From Epiperipatus broadwayi (Eukaryota; Onychophora; Udeonychophora; Euonychophora; Peripatidae): 64,000 nucleotides of DNA. Under the pieces are notes generated by a model. The model worked only from the letters and a program-made list of their open reading frames with translations, was not told where the DNA came from and searched no databases. Positions 27,356 to 38,044 of this stretch are shown here, in pieces. Both the position numbers and the translations under genes were made by a program. The stretch covers positions 60,001-124,000 of the forward strand of contig JAQFVV010006476.1 in the NCBI GenBank assembly GCA_028023455.1, written 5' to 3'. Numbering within the stretch: the stretch's first letter is position 1; the number at the start of each line of letters is the position of its first letter.

Positions 27356-27493
27356 TTTCAATATATAAAACAAGTCACCTTGATTTATTATGTGAACAAT
27401 TATAAATTACAATAATATTCCGTTTCAACTATATTTTTTATAGTCTTTCTCAAGGAATAACTAAAAAATACATAAATAAAATAATAAATATAA

Positions 27494-27983
27494 ATGGTAG
27501 AAATAACTTGATACTAAAAGGAAATATGCCTATGTGTTTGAAAAGAATGGTTTTTAACATGTTTTATCAGTTCTTAATTATGGATCTGAGACTTGGACAC
27601 TTAATAGAAGAGCAATACAGAGACTTCAGACCACTCAAAGGAGTATGGAGAGATGTATGTTGGGAGTAACAAGAAGAGATCGAAAACGCAATGTATGGGT
27701 AAGACAACAAACAGGTGTTACTGACCTTATTGAAAAAATTAAAAGATTGAAATGGAGTTGGGCTGGACATATTGCTAGAAGAAATGATAATAGATGGACA
27801 ATTGACATCTTAAACTGGATTCCAAGAGATTGTAAAAGACCCAGAAAGAGACCACATGTGAGATGGATGGATGAAATAAGAAAATGTGCAGGGGTGTTGT
27901 GGAAAAGAGGAAGCTAAAGATCGGAGAAGATGGATTAAACTTGGAGAGACCTTCATCCTGCAGTGGATTGATAATGGTTGATG
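27494..27983 (+). mobile_element. 5'-truncated RTE-type retrotransposon, 3' end
   Basis: The plus strand encodes the C-terminal part of an RTE-clade reverse transcriptase. After a small deletion shifts the frame near 27560, it reads MERCMLGVTRRDRKRNVWVR, then RLKWSWAGHIARR, RPHVRWMDEIRKCAG, and ends near TTGATGATGATT, the usual TGA-repeat 3' end of RTE elements. Nucleotide identity to 61637-62106 is high. A second frameshift follows CAG at about 27893. It is a dead fragment. Confidence 0.88.
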
Positions 27984-28242
27984 ATGATTCCACAATATTC
28001 CAATACATATAACAATTACAAATTATTGTTATCTTAAATCTCTTCTCATAAACAATATTAAATTTCTATTATATTCATTTGTTAAATAACTTTCTTAAAA
28101 TAATCCCTTTATAATTATTTAATTGCAAATTCCACATTAATTAAATCAAACTATTTCATTTTTTTATTTAACCTCTTCATTAAAGGTTTCATTTCATGTA
28201 TAGAAATACCCTCTTATAATTCTTTTATAATATGATCTAATA

Positions 28243-28385
28243 TATTCCAGTAATTCTATTTTAAAATCGTTGTTTAAATTGATACATATGTTCATAAACT
28301 GTAGAATTTAAATGACAAAAATTCTGAAGTTTACGAACATATGTATCAATTTAAACAAAGATTTTAAAATAGAATCATTGGAATC
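28243..28385. repeat. Hairpin at the centre of the large inverted repeat
   Basis: The left arm 28243-28299 contains TTTAAATTGATACATATGTT. The right arm 28328-28385 contains AACATATGTATCAATTTAAA. Both continue through TCTATTTTAAAATC and GATTTTAAAATAGA. Arms are about 57 bp with a loop of about 28 bp. It looks like a small foldback element. Confidence 0.75.
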
Positions 28386-28520
28386 CAGTAATGCTTAGCA
28401 TTTATTTTATCTCTAATTACACTATTTCTTGAGTTCTAAATATATGCATATAAATCCGGTAATGCTTATCATTTATTGTATCTCTACTTAGGCTATTTCT
28501 TGAGTTCTAAATATGCACCT
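28386..28520. repeat. Tandem duplication, about 65 bp, two copies
   Basis: CCAGTAATGCTTAGCATTTA...TTCTTGAGTTCTAAATAT and CCGGTAATGCTTATCATTTA...TTCTTGAGTTCTAAATAT follow each other directly after the hairpin. Confidence 0.75.
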
Positions 28521-28828
28521 ATAAGGCAAAAGGGGATTATTTTAAGAAAGGTATTTAAGAAACGAATATGATAGAGATTTAAAATTGTTTGTGGGAAGAG
28601 ATTTAAGGTTACAGTAATTTATATTTGTTATATGTATTGGATTATTATGGAATATTTGTATTTATATTTATTATTTTATTTATGTATTTTTTAGTTGTTT
28701 CTGGAGAAAGATTTATAAAAGATTATAGTTGAAATGTTAGAGTATTATTGTAATTTATAATAGTTCATATAATAAATGAAGATTTATAAAGAAGAAAGTG
28801 CATGTGACTTATTTTATATATTGCTATT

Positions 28829-29281
28829 AATAGATCTAAATAATATCATTTAAATCTAAATCTATTAAATCGAAGTAACTACAAGATGACTTATTTGAGC
28901 ATTCTGAAAGAAATTGTTTTTTTATAAGTTATTATAGTTGGCAATACAGTTAAAAGATTATAAGAAATTATAATTTATTTCATCTAAATAGATTTAATAA
29001 TAATTGTGTAAGCTGGCAGTGTGGTAATATATGGTACAGCTAGAAGAATATAAGAAATTGTAGTTTATTTTTATGTAAATTAATTTAATAATAATTATTA
29101 TATAATGATAGCTGACAAGTTAAGAATAATAGATTTTTAAAATGAAAGTTATCAACAAAAAAAAATTATTCTTGAAATTATAATTGTTTGAGTACCTTTA
29201 TTTTTATTTTTTTTAATTAATGAAATAATGCAAAAAAAAATTTGAATAGTATTTTTATTTTTGTTTTTAATTTATTTTCAG
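28829..29281. other. Intron 1 end, AT-rich
   Basis: No feature beyond weak internal repetition: AAGAATATAAGAAATTGTAG at 29043 resembles AAAGATTATAAGAAATTATA at about 28953. The acceptor tract before 29282 is T-rich. Confidence 0.4.
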
Positions 29282-29482
29282 ATATGGTGGTTGTTTTATT
29301 TAATAAATATTAGTATTCTGTCAGGAGTAACTCTCTACATATTGATTCAGCCGGAACATTTAACATCTCCAATTTGGAATAATCGTAGAGCATTACTTTT
29401 TTGTATAATTGGAATTTTTGGGTTCGTACCAACGGTTCACTGGGTTTATTTAAATGGTGGTTTGGAACCAGAAATTGTTAGG
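29282..29482 (+). CDS. PAQR3: PAQR3-like gene, second exon in window
   Basis: A 67-codon exon, phase 0-0, with ttttcag before it and gtaaga after it. It encodes two hydrophobic spans: one starts WWLFYLINISILSG and the other ALLFCIIGIFGFVPT. The second runs into the family signature PTVHWVYLNGG, which is PTLHWVWLNGG in vertebrate PAQR3. The loop between them (QPEHLTSPIWNNRRA) has the position and length of the corresponding PAQR3 loop. The upstream intron is 24.76 kb and is filled with repeats, including the gypsy element on the opposite strand and the nested inverted repeat just before this exon. Coding potential is continuous, with no stops. Confidence 0.95.
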
Positions 29483-29636
29483 GTAAGATATATAGTTTGA
29501 AGTGAAATTGCGTTTATATATTAATATGAATAAATAATTATTAAATATTTACAAATAATTTAAAGCTATATGGAATCTATATACGTAAATTTAAATTACA
29601 TAAATACTATTTATGCAATTTAATAAATACAGATTG

Positions 29637-30130
29637 TATTTTTATATGGACTATTTCCATCATTTTTTAGAAAAATTTAACTATTTAAATATTCAAAATA
29701 CATTCAACTGTTAGTAATAGCACATCAAACAGGTTAGTATATGTACAACATTTCGAGAGGGATTATTCTCCGCCTCTTCTTCAGGTGTTGCTGAACTGAC
29801 CAGTGATAGTACTAGCATGGGATTCGAACTTGGATTCTTAGAATCCTTATTATTGAATTTTAAGGTAACACTAACTACCTAAGCCATACTGCCAAAGGCA
29901 ATAGTTAGTAGAAATTTCATATACTTATCCTCCTGATTTCCCCAATTTTTCCTAAGAGCAAAGTTGATTAGTGGTTTCCATACATTATGTATAGTCAACC
30001 TGTTTGATGTGCTATTACTAACAGTTGAATGTATTTGGAATATTTAAATAAAGTCAAATTTTTCTAAAGACATTCAATATGCATATTAGATGATGGAAAT
30101 AGTCCAATATAAAAATACAACTAGGAGACC
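29637..30130. repeat. Inverted retroelement tails enclosing a SINE head
   Basis: The left arm 29637-29745 and right arm about 29990-30125 are inverted copies: CACATCAAACAGGTTAG on the left and CAACCTGTTTGATGTG on the right, with CAACTGTTAGTAATAG against CTATTACTAACAGTTG. The minus-strand unit runs from a tRNA-like head (29816-29886) through the hairpin-GAAA motif into the tail. The plus-strand unit keeps mainly the tail. A third tail-like copy occurs at 223-345. Confidence 0.7.
29816..29890 (-). mobile_element. tRNA-derived SINE head (A and B boxes)
   Basis: Read on the minus strand, TGGCTTAGGTAGTTAGTG (29869-29886) is a good RNA polymerase III A box and AAGTTCGAATCCC (29819-29831) a near-perfect B box, about 50 bases apart as in tRNA genes. 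The anticodon-arm region is distorted (5-bp stem with an 11-base loop), so it is a SINE and not a functional tRNA. Confidence 0.7.
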
Positions 30131-31019
30131 ATCACAAACCTTCAGGAAAACACTAATAAGTACAGACTTTTCAATAATTTGAATGATGCTACTGAAAATG
30201 TTATATATATAAAAATAGTCACATTTTAATAAATAATCATTATAGTAATATTAATTACCATAAGTTAAACATATTGGTTGTGATCAATTCTATGTTTAAT
30301 TAGAAAACCTTTAGAGATGTTTGTTTTTATTACTCACTATAATATTAATTTTAATACTGGAATACTTTTATAATGATTTAAAAAAAAAAAAAAAAAATTT
30401 TTTTTATCTGTCAAGAATTAAATGTATATACTAAAATCAGATTTAAATATATATACAAACCACACACAAATTTCTTTATAAATCTTGATGTATTGTAATA
30501 TGAACTATTATAATGTACCACAATTTATTCCAATGTTTTAACTATATTATTTTATAGTCTTTATCAATGCACAACTAAAAAATACATCAAAAACAATAAA
30601 TATTCCATATACCAGGTTCGTAAAGAGCTTTACCTTTATTAGGTTTAAATACTTTTTAAACATATAACCTTTTAACACTTTGGAGATGGACCGGACCTTC
30701 AAGCAGAGAAGTAGAATAGCATTGATAGCAGATCCATCAATGATACCCATGGCCAAATCGAGCTATACAAAGCATAACCTGACCATATTTAATGACCGTG
30801 GCCCACCTCAACTGCTGGATTCAAATTCCTGCCTTCCAAAGCATTTTATTTGTTTTGAGGATCAATCTCAGGCACCATTCAACCATAGGTTATTGTCAGC
30901 ATGCTTCGGATGACAGGTACACAATCCGGTGCTTGAAATATTCCACAATTAACTCACACTCTGTCTCAGTGTCCAGTGCATTTACTTAAAAAGATAAAAA
31001 ATAACTCTATACCAATTTA
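30131..31019. other. Intron 2, decayed repeats
   Basis: Another weak copy of the hairpin motif lies on the minus strand at 30535-30575 (GAAA has become AAAA). Bases 30640-30990 are more balanced and read openly in two plus frames, but they match nothing I know. They are best regarded as an old repeat. Confidence 0.4.
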
Positions 31020-32985
31020 CTGGTGACAAGAGAGAGAGAGAAAATAGACAAAACACAACATCAATATTTATTCAAACACACACATTCATAATATAACAAT
31101 AATATTGAAATTTACATATAAAAACATATAAGTAATTAGTCAGACTAAATTTTATAGTCCTTAGTTAATTAAAGTTCATTTCATTAAAATAAAGTGTCTG
31201 TAGACAGTGATCAAAATATATTTAGTTATTTAAAGTACCTTTACCAAGGTTTTCATGATTGTCAGTTTCCAACTGTTTGGCTTTTTGGTTCCATCGATGG
31301 TTCCATGGTTTTCCTTTCAATTTTCTGTTGAACAATGGAAGAGAGAGAGAAAGAGTGAGTTTGCAGCAGCTTCTACTTCACAGTCTCGGCATTGGTTCCA
31401 GGTATTAATTCAGGTGGGATAGTTGAGGGATTGGAGCATGAAGCCCTATCAGGCACTCCTATGGCTTATGTGGCTTCTGCATTAATGTTATCCACAGGAG
31501 TATTTGATTGGCTTACTACTACGTTTACAATTTCCGAATATTCTACATTCTTTAGAAAGAACCCAAACTAATAGCAATGCGAACTGTATATCACAAACCC
31601 CCGACCGAAGAAAAACAGCCAAGTCGCTCTTTATATACATTTTTCTTTCTCATTGTTTTCCACAGTTTTTAATGTTTATCACACTTCAATCTATTTTTTA
31701 ATCAAGATCTTAACTCAAAGTCTGTTTTTAATTATTTTTACATTGTTACAGTCAAGTTTATACATTCACATAACAGAGTTAAGAGTCCAGGCAAAGAGAC
31801 CAAAGCTGCCCAATATGGAGGATGGTGAAATCTCTAAATTGACCATGCTTCAACTCATTCACCTGTGCTCCAAGAGCTCAATACCCTACAGATGACATGC
31901 TTGAGAGTATCTTCGCATGATCTTTTTTCGCGACTGGCATAGGTCAGGGATAAACATGAAGCTCTGGTTAAAGTGAACTTATTAAATTGACTAAATATAT
32001 TATATAATTAACTAATTATGATCTTCTTATTAATGCATAGATTCTGAAATACATATTTATAAATAATTAGGGTTGAATTGGATTAAATGAATAACGAGAC
32101 AGAGAATGAAACGAATTAATTTAACTATATATTTATTTATAATTGATAAATAAAGAATGACAATATATATATAATTAGCATATTACATGCATGCAGGCAT
32201 TATAGTAAATGAGAAGAGGGTTTAATCACTCTCCTCTTACAGATTAATTATGGAGATGTTTATATAATTAATTAATAAAGCATTACATGAGATGAGGGTT
32301 AACTTGCTCTCGTCTTAAGGATCAATTATAGAGACATATAAATAATCACTACGTTATGTCTATAAGATTATGCCAATACCTATCATTAGAATTGTCACTG
32401 TTATTTATAAGTAATTATACTAGACCTTAATTGACAAGTTATATACATTTTATTATTAACAACATATTATATCTAAAAGGATGAGCATATAAACCGGCTC
32501 AAATGATCTAGATTGAACTTGGCTTTTAAGAATTAGTTTCAGTCTAATGCTGAATATTATATTATGAGAGGTGGCTGCTCCAGATTTTCCAACGTGCTAT
32601 AGCACAAGCAAATAATAATAAAAGTCACCTGCGGATAGATTAGTGAATCAAGGGTTCTTGCAACAAATGCCAGTACCCTGGGATCGAATGTCATGCTGCT
32701 TGAAAAAAAGGGAACATCTTGTTCAAAATGGTGGAGTGACTTACTTGCTGCCTGACCTTAAACTCAGGGTTCGCTAATGCCTTACCCTATAAAGGATGAT
32801 GTGCTGGCTTAATCGTGGCTCCATCTTAATATGAGAAATAGGCAGCAAAACATGAAATATTTGAATAAAGAATCTCATCCACCAAGCAATAGAAGTGTTA
32901 CATATTTAATATTATATGTAATAGGATGATAGCTTAATCAACAGGAGCCAACTCTTATGTAGCTTTATAACATATATATATATAT
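31020..32985. other. Intron 2, LTR-like AT-rich sequence
   Basis: This contains a minus-strand AATAAA followed by a GTC-containing stretch near 31025-31070, similar in layout to 6820-6880, 18590-18640 and 42930-42960. An imperfect duplication of about 80 bp lies at 32190-32345 (GCATTATAGTAAATGAGAAG against GCATTACATGAGATGAGGG). A Gag-like scrap may occur at 31800-31895 (MEDGEISKLTMLQLIHLCSK). None of this is firm. Confidence 0.3.
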
Positions 32986-33338
32986 ATGATAACAGATGGC
33001 GTTCTACCAAAAACACCATCAAGCATAGTTTTCTGTTTACATAAACGTCAGAGCGAGTATTCACTATCTCTAACTTTAATTCCACTTTCAGATCATGATT
33101 TTAAGCTATTTGCTATCGTCAGTGAAAGACTGACGATAGCAAATAGCTTGAAATCATGATGTGAAAGTGGAATTAAAGTTAGAGATAATGAATACTCGCT
33201 CTGACGATAGCAAATAGCTTGAAATCATGATCTGAAAGTGGAATTAAAGTTAGAGATAGTGAATACTCGCTCTGACGTTTATGTAAACAGAAAATTTATG
33301 CTTGACGGTGTTTTTGGTAGAACGCCATCTGTTATCAT
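32986..33338. mobile_element. Palindromic foldback element with duplicated arm segment
   Basis: The ends are ATGATAACAGATGGCGTTCT and its reverse complement AGAACGCCATCTGTTATCAT. The left arm runs to about 33120; a loop of about 10 bases follows, then the right arm. The right arm holds a direct duplication of 71 bp (33132-33202 and 33203-33273, each starting GACGATAGCAAATAGCTTGA), while the left arm has a single copy. No coding capacity: a MITE or foldback element. Confidence 0.85.
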
Positions 33339-34857
33339 AAATACAAGCGTTAGCAAGTTTTTTAACTTGTGTTTTTTTTGTTTTTCATATATATATATAC
33401 ACGCTACCAAAGGGGATAATTATATAATCTTTACTTTAACCTGTTCAATCCATTTGCTATTTATCATTTAATTATTATCTAAGGAGGGAAAAGTATATTT
33501 AAATGGACTTAATACATAAAATAACAAACAAAATATACTTTTAAACACCCACGACACTAGCCTAATATTTTTTACAAAATAAATTTAAGGTTGAGGATTG
33601 CATGATTAAATCAAGCCACATTATAAATTAGGTCACTAAATAATTAATAATAATAACGAGCGCAGAGAGAGTCATTATTGCAGCATAGGATTTCAAAACA
33701 GTGTGTGGGAAAGATAACGCTATGAAAATAATTACGCGAAGATATTTGAAATATTAACTTTTTTAAACTTTACTAATAATTGCTCACTTTTTCGAGGCAT
33801 TGGCATATAATACAATAAATGTTTGAAAACTAAAATAGTCAAAAGAGATAATATAGAAATAACTGCAGTGATAAATAATGTAAATTAGGAAAACATTAAA
33901 TCCATTTCTTAATAGAAAAGAAATTACAAAGTAGGCAGGTCATTTATATTACTTAAGAAATGAATGAATTTAAATAAATTTGAAACATTATTATTTTAAC
34001 ATTAAGGAAGGATTTTAATATTTAATTACATTTAGTTACTTGAGTTACATTTAGCTGGCTTGGATTTAAAGGTTTAGAAATTAAATAAGGATTATGCAGA
34101 GCTCTGCGGTTTTGAAATTAATTTACCGATTATTCAGCTGGAGATGTAGGCATTTGGATATCAGGCTTGGTGAGCTCCTTTCTTGGTCAGGCTTGGTCAT
34201 CTTTTCTTAGGCTAAGCTGTACATCTTCTTATGATAGTATTCTGGTTGTTGTGGCATTGGATGGGAATAAAGCCCCACTGTTTTCCTCATGGAGAAATAG
34301 CAAAGACTGCCTTTTCTTAGCCAGACATTTTAAAAATAAAACTGGTGCGGATTCTGTTAGCAACTGCTTTCATAAAAATGGAGTCTGTTTTCCTAAGCTT
34401 GAAATATGGCCTATTTATATGTTTTACAGCACAAGCTGTAGCTCTTTAGGAATTTATTTTGCCTCAAAACCCATTTACTCTAAAATTTACTTTAAAATTA
34501 CAAGATTGTTCAATTTGATGTTAAATCTATTATTTAGATTTCTGAGGCATTATGAATTTCCTTTAGGCTGTCAAATAGTGTCAGTCCAGCAGTTTTACTG
34601 TTAAACCATTTTGTAAACAATTTCAATTATATTAATTAACAAGATTTTTAAAAATGATTTTTATTTTTATCTACTGCAGGCATGGTATTTTCTGGAATTC
34701 TTGTTTACAACAAAAAATCGCTTTTAATTACTAACTAAAAACTTTTATTTTTAATTGCTAAAAAAGAAAAAAACCCTTTTAAAATATTTTAATCATGCCA
34801 CCCCTATATACATTATAATTATAAATTTTATTAAACGCTCACTATTATTTCAGTAAT
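33339..34857. other. Intron 2, unclassified repeat-like sequence
   Basis: Bases 33600-34620 share short anchors with 48360-49160: GCATAGGATTTCAAAACAG against CAATAGGATTTCGAAACAG, and AGAGCTCTGCGGTTTTGAA against AGAGCTCTCTGCGGTGTTTT. This suggests a dispersed AT-rich family of about 1 kb. A 145-codon plus-strand frame at 34167-34604 has no recognisable content. Confidence 0.4.
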
Positions 34858-35058
34858 AGTTTTAACAAGGCTGTAAACCTTAGCAATGACGTCTGAAAAA
34901 TCATCATTAGGGACCTCTGTAGGTCTTTAAAACACATGCTTACGATATGATTCTCTCTTTTCTTCATAGCGTAAGCATGTGTTTTAAAGACCTACAGAGG
35001 TCCCTAGTGACGATTTTTTCAGACACTCATTGCTAAGGTTTACAGCCTTGTTAAAACT
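34858..35058. mobile_element. Palindromic element, about 87-bp arms
   Basis: The left arm AGTTTTAACAAGGCTGTAAA... (34858-34944) mirrors the right arm (34969-35058) ending TTTACAGCCTTGTTAAAACT, with a loop of about 24 bases. TATACATTATAAT occurs just after the right arm and again about 40 bases before the left arm, a possible but uncertain flanking repeat. Confidence 0.8.
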
Positions 35059-36544
35059 ATATACATTATAATATGGGTTGGATTATATATCCACATACGA
35101 ATTTATAATAATAACAAAAATTAATAAATTGACTTCCAACGTTAATTCTATAATAAAACATTTTTTATTAAATATTACATGACATTTATGCACTATAATT
35201 ATTAATCCTGTTTATTTATAGCATTTGTTCAGATGTGAATATATAATGCTGTATAAGAAGCCATGATGGTAGATTTTAATGCTTGATTTTATATAAGATT
35301 TGAACATTTAAATAAGGTTTGAACCTAGCACAGACAAGTAGGACATCAGGTTGAATGTTGAAACAGTAAGGGATTGGAAGGTTACCATTTCAGCATTTGC
35401 TTTAATCTTAATTCTTCAATCAGATTCATCTACTACCTCAATTAGATAATGTACAGTTTTTTAATCAATTCAACTATTGATTTTGATTTTATTATCTATC
35501 AGAAATCTTATAAACTAATTAATTACACTTTTGAATGCTTTCTTTTACAAACAAAATTTTATTTCAACTTTCTATATTTATTTATTTATTCTTTAAAAAG
35601 GAGTTTTCTTTAAAAGAGAAAGAAAAAAGTTTTAAATTTTTTTTCTAATTCTATTTTAGATCCCCCCCCCCCCAGCCCTCTTTTTAACAAATAGTTTTAT
35701 TATAATTTAAAATCAAAATATAAGCAATCTTTTTGTTTTACTTCTAAAAACTACATTTTTAGGACCACTCCTTAATTAATTATTACTTTTGGACTATTCT
35801 TCTTTATTTGATTTTATTTATTTTTTAATAAATCTGATCATTTATTTTTAAATGATAACATATGTAACACAGAATACGTGTGTGTTTTTAACATATATTC
35901 CCCAGTTTGAGAGGTAAAATGCATCAATATGACCTATTTTAGCTCTGACATTTTTTTAGCTTTACCATATGATTTTTTCATTTTTATTTATTTATATATG
36001 TTCTATCAAATAAGCTTTAGAATTGTTACAGATCAATAAAGCACAGAGGGTGACCTTTCTTATGCCCAATGCATATCAATATGCTGTTTTAGTGGTCTAA
36101 CTTATGGCTAACACTACAACAGTGTTGTAGCCATAACAGGCCACTTGATGGCGATGTATTCTATGCTTACGTAATGAAATACCATGCCCATTGTGTTGCG
36201 AAAATATTGACTTATCGCTATGGTATGATTTGATGGTAGTCGTATTTTAAATATGCAGAACTCTCAAAACATTCATTACCGAATAATTGTGAGAAAGCTT
36301 AATCGAAGTAATAGTACATAGCAAGAATTGTCAACCCATCACATATGCTTCCCTACGATTTTTTTAACTTGTAAAAAGTTTAGTTTATTTTTTATTCAAT
36401 AAACGTCCAAATTCTTTCATGGAAAATTGTTGTTGTTATTTACATAACTGAAAAGAAAACCAAACTCGCTCTCCATTGAAAAACAAACTATGGGTTTATT
36501 AAAAATGAATTGTTTAAGGATTTCTTAAAAAGCATAAAAATTAA
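35059..36544. other. Intron 2, AT-rich, with one hairpin
   Basis: A C11 run lies at about 35663. A hairpin spans about 36085-36155: AGTGGTCTAACTTATGGCT pairs with AGCCATAACAGGCCACT around a short centre. The adjacent GATGGCGATG also recurs inverted near 36989 (AACGCCATCAAG). No gene. Confidence 0.5.
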
Positions 36545-36880
36545 GTAAGAACTTCTCGGTAGCATAAATGTTTAAAAAAAAAATATCAAAGAAGTCGATA
36601 ATTAAAAAGCAAACCAACCCCCTTTCCACCATCTAAAAATAAAGAACTTTTCGGTAGCATAAATGTTAAAAAAAAAATATCACAAAAAAGATATGTTTAA
36701 GTCTTTAGTAAAAAAAAAAAAAACCATACTATTTTCGAAAAGTGTTAAAAAAAAAATAATAACAAAAATATAAAAAAATATCATATATAAAAACGAAATG
36801 TTTAAGGCTTTAGTAAAAAAAAAACCCCATACTATTTTCGAAAAGTGTTAAAAAAAAAACAAAATCCCATATATAAAAAA
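36545..36880. repeat. A-rich local tandem repeats
   Basis: CTTTTCGGTAGCATAAATGT-type units recur at about 36552 and 36647. GTTTAAGTCTTTAGT plus an A-run and CCATACTATTTTCGAAAAGT recur at about 36697 and 36799. All units are separated by poly-A runs. Confidence 0.7.
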
Positions 36881-37476
36881 AATAACATATAGAAATTTTT
36901 AAAAAAAATTAAAAAAGATAATGTATAAAATTTACCATATCATTGGCCCGTGAACATGTATATTGATGTGCACTGGGCGAAAACCAACGCCATCAAGCAG
37001 TGGAGTGTATTATATGTAGTAGTTCCAATATAATTTTAATACATTTTCAGTACATTTTCAGTGCTGATAATCTTTTTCAGAAACAAATATATTCAAAATT
37101 TTCTTTTTTTATTTTGGCAATAATGTTTGCCTTTGAAATGGATATTTGGCACCAAAAGTGCACTAAAGTTATATTTAATGTTTCTATTACATAAAGTATT
37201 TAATTTAACATTTATATTCTGATACAAGTAAAAAAAATATTTTTTCCCAAGTGCTTTACAGTTTCTGCCTCTCTACTTGTATTTAAATATAATCCTTATT
37301 ATACTGATAATTTCAGATGAAAACATATTATTGTAACTTTATTATTAATAGAAGACATTATTATATTTTACCCATAGTTAATTTTAACACAATTTATTCT
37401 TCATCTTTGAAAACAAGTAATTTTATTTAGAATACTGCAGTTAATTATTCTTTTATATATATTTTTTTATTATTAG

Positions 37477-37567
37477 ATATTTGTTCCCAAAGTTCTCATT
37501 CTCTATCTTCTAGTTGCTATTGCATTTCTATTTTATATTTCAAAATTTCCAGAGAGACTTTTTCCAG
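37477..37567 (+). CDS. PAQR3: PAQR3-like gene, third exon in window
   Basis: A 91-nt exon (phase 0 to 1), with tattag at the acceptor and gtatgt at the donor. It encodes IFVPKVLILYLLVAIAF followed by LFYISKFPERLFP. This aligns with the sixth membrane span and the diagnostic FYISKVPERYFPG segment of PAQR3. The last base is the first base of a split glycine codon, completed by GA at 46512-46513. The conserved F-P-E-R-x-F-P-G motif is the strongest reason to choose PAQR3 over the adiponectin receptors. Confidence 0.94.
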
Positions 37568-37847
37568 GTATGTAGAATATTAAAAAATTACTATATTTAA
37601 AATAATTCAGCTTTCAAATTGTTTGTCACATTCCGCACACTTTCAGATATTGAAATCAGTTTTCAAATAAGCATTTAAAACAATCTTTACTGTGATTATT
37701 TTGGCAATATATTTATTAATAATTTAGTAATAAATAATAGTTTTAAGGCAAATACACTAAGTCAATTTTTCAGTTTTAGAAAATTATAATCCATTATCTT
37801 AAATTATGTAATTATTTAACATGAAACTCTTTTCATATACTAATGAA

Positions 37848-38044
37848 ATACTCCGAAAAAAACTTCAATCAAATCAAGCCACTATGAAAAGGCATAACCG
37901 TATAGATATGTTTTCACTTAATAGCATTGAATTAACTTTCGGAGAATTCTCGCCAAAATCATAATGCAAAATTAAGTGAGCATATATCTATACAGTTATA
38001 CCTTTTCGTAGTGGCTTGACTCGGCTCAAGTTTTTTCGGAGTAT
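37848..38044. mobile_element. 197-bp MITE with TA-type ends
   Basis: The termini are ATACTCCGAAAAAAACTT on the left and AAGTTTTTTCGGAGTAT on the right. Inverted similarity runs about 70 bp inward (CAAGCCACTATGAAAAGG against CCTTTTCGTAGTGGCTTG). TA next to CTCCG at each end fits a Tc1/mariner-type MITE. It lies just inside the third intron. Confidence 0.8.

Larger units (their letters stand above)
27356..28828. repeat. Large inverted repeat with central hairpin and nested RTE
   Basis: The left arm (27356-27493 plus 27984-28110) is the reverse complement of the right arm (28529-28828) with moderate divergence. Examples are AATTATAAATTACAATAATA in the left arm against TATTGTAATTTATAAT in the right, and TTAAAATAATCCC against GGGATTATTTTAA at the inner ends. 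Each arm carries the hairpin-GAAA motif, in opposite orientation. The left arm is interrupted by an RTE fragment that the right arm lacks, so the palindrome is older than that insertion. Confidence 0.8.

Noticed and set aside
29816-29890. Functional tRNA gene
   Set aside because: The A and B boxes are good but the anticodon arm is misfolded and the sequence continues into a retroelement tail.
31800-31900. Gag-like N-terminal fragment
   Set aside because: A short run of plausible residues only. No second motif to support it.
34167-34604. 145-codon plus frame, candidate gene or PAQR3 exon
   Set aside because: No family motif, no supporting splice context, and it lies in a repeat-like patch.
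36545-36880. CRISPR-like array
   Set aside because: Repeats are poly-A-linked, unequal and in animal DNA. There is no regular spacer pattern.
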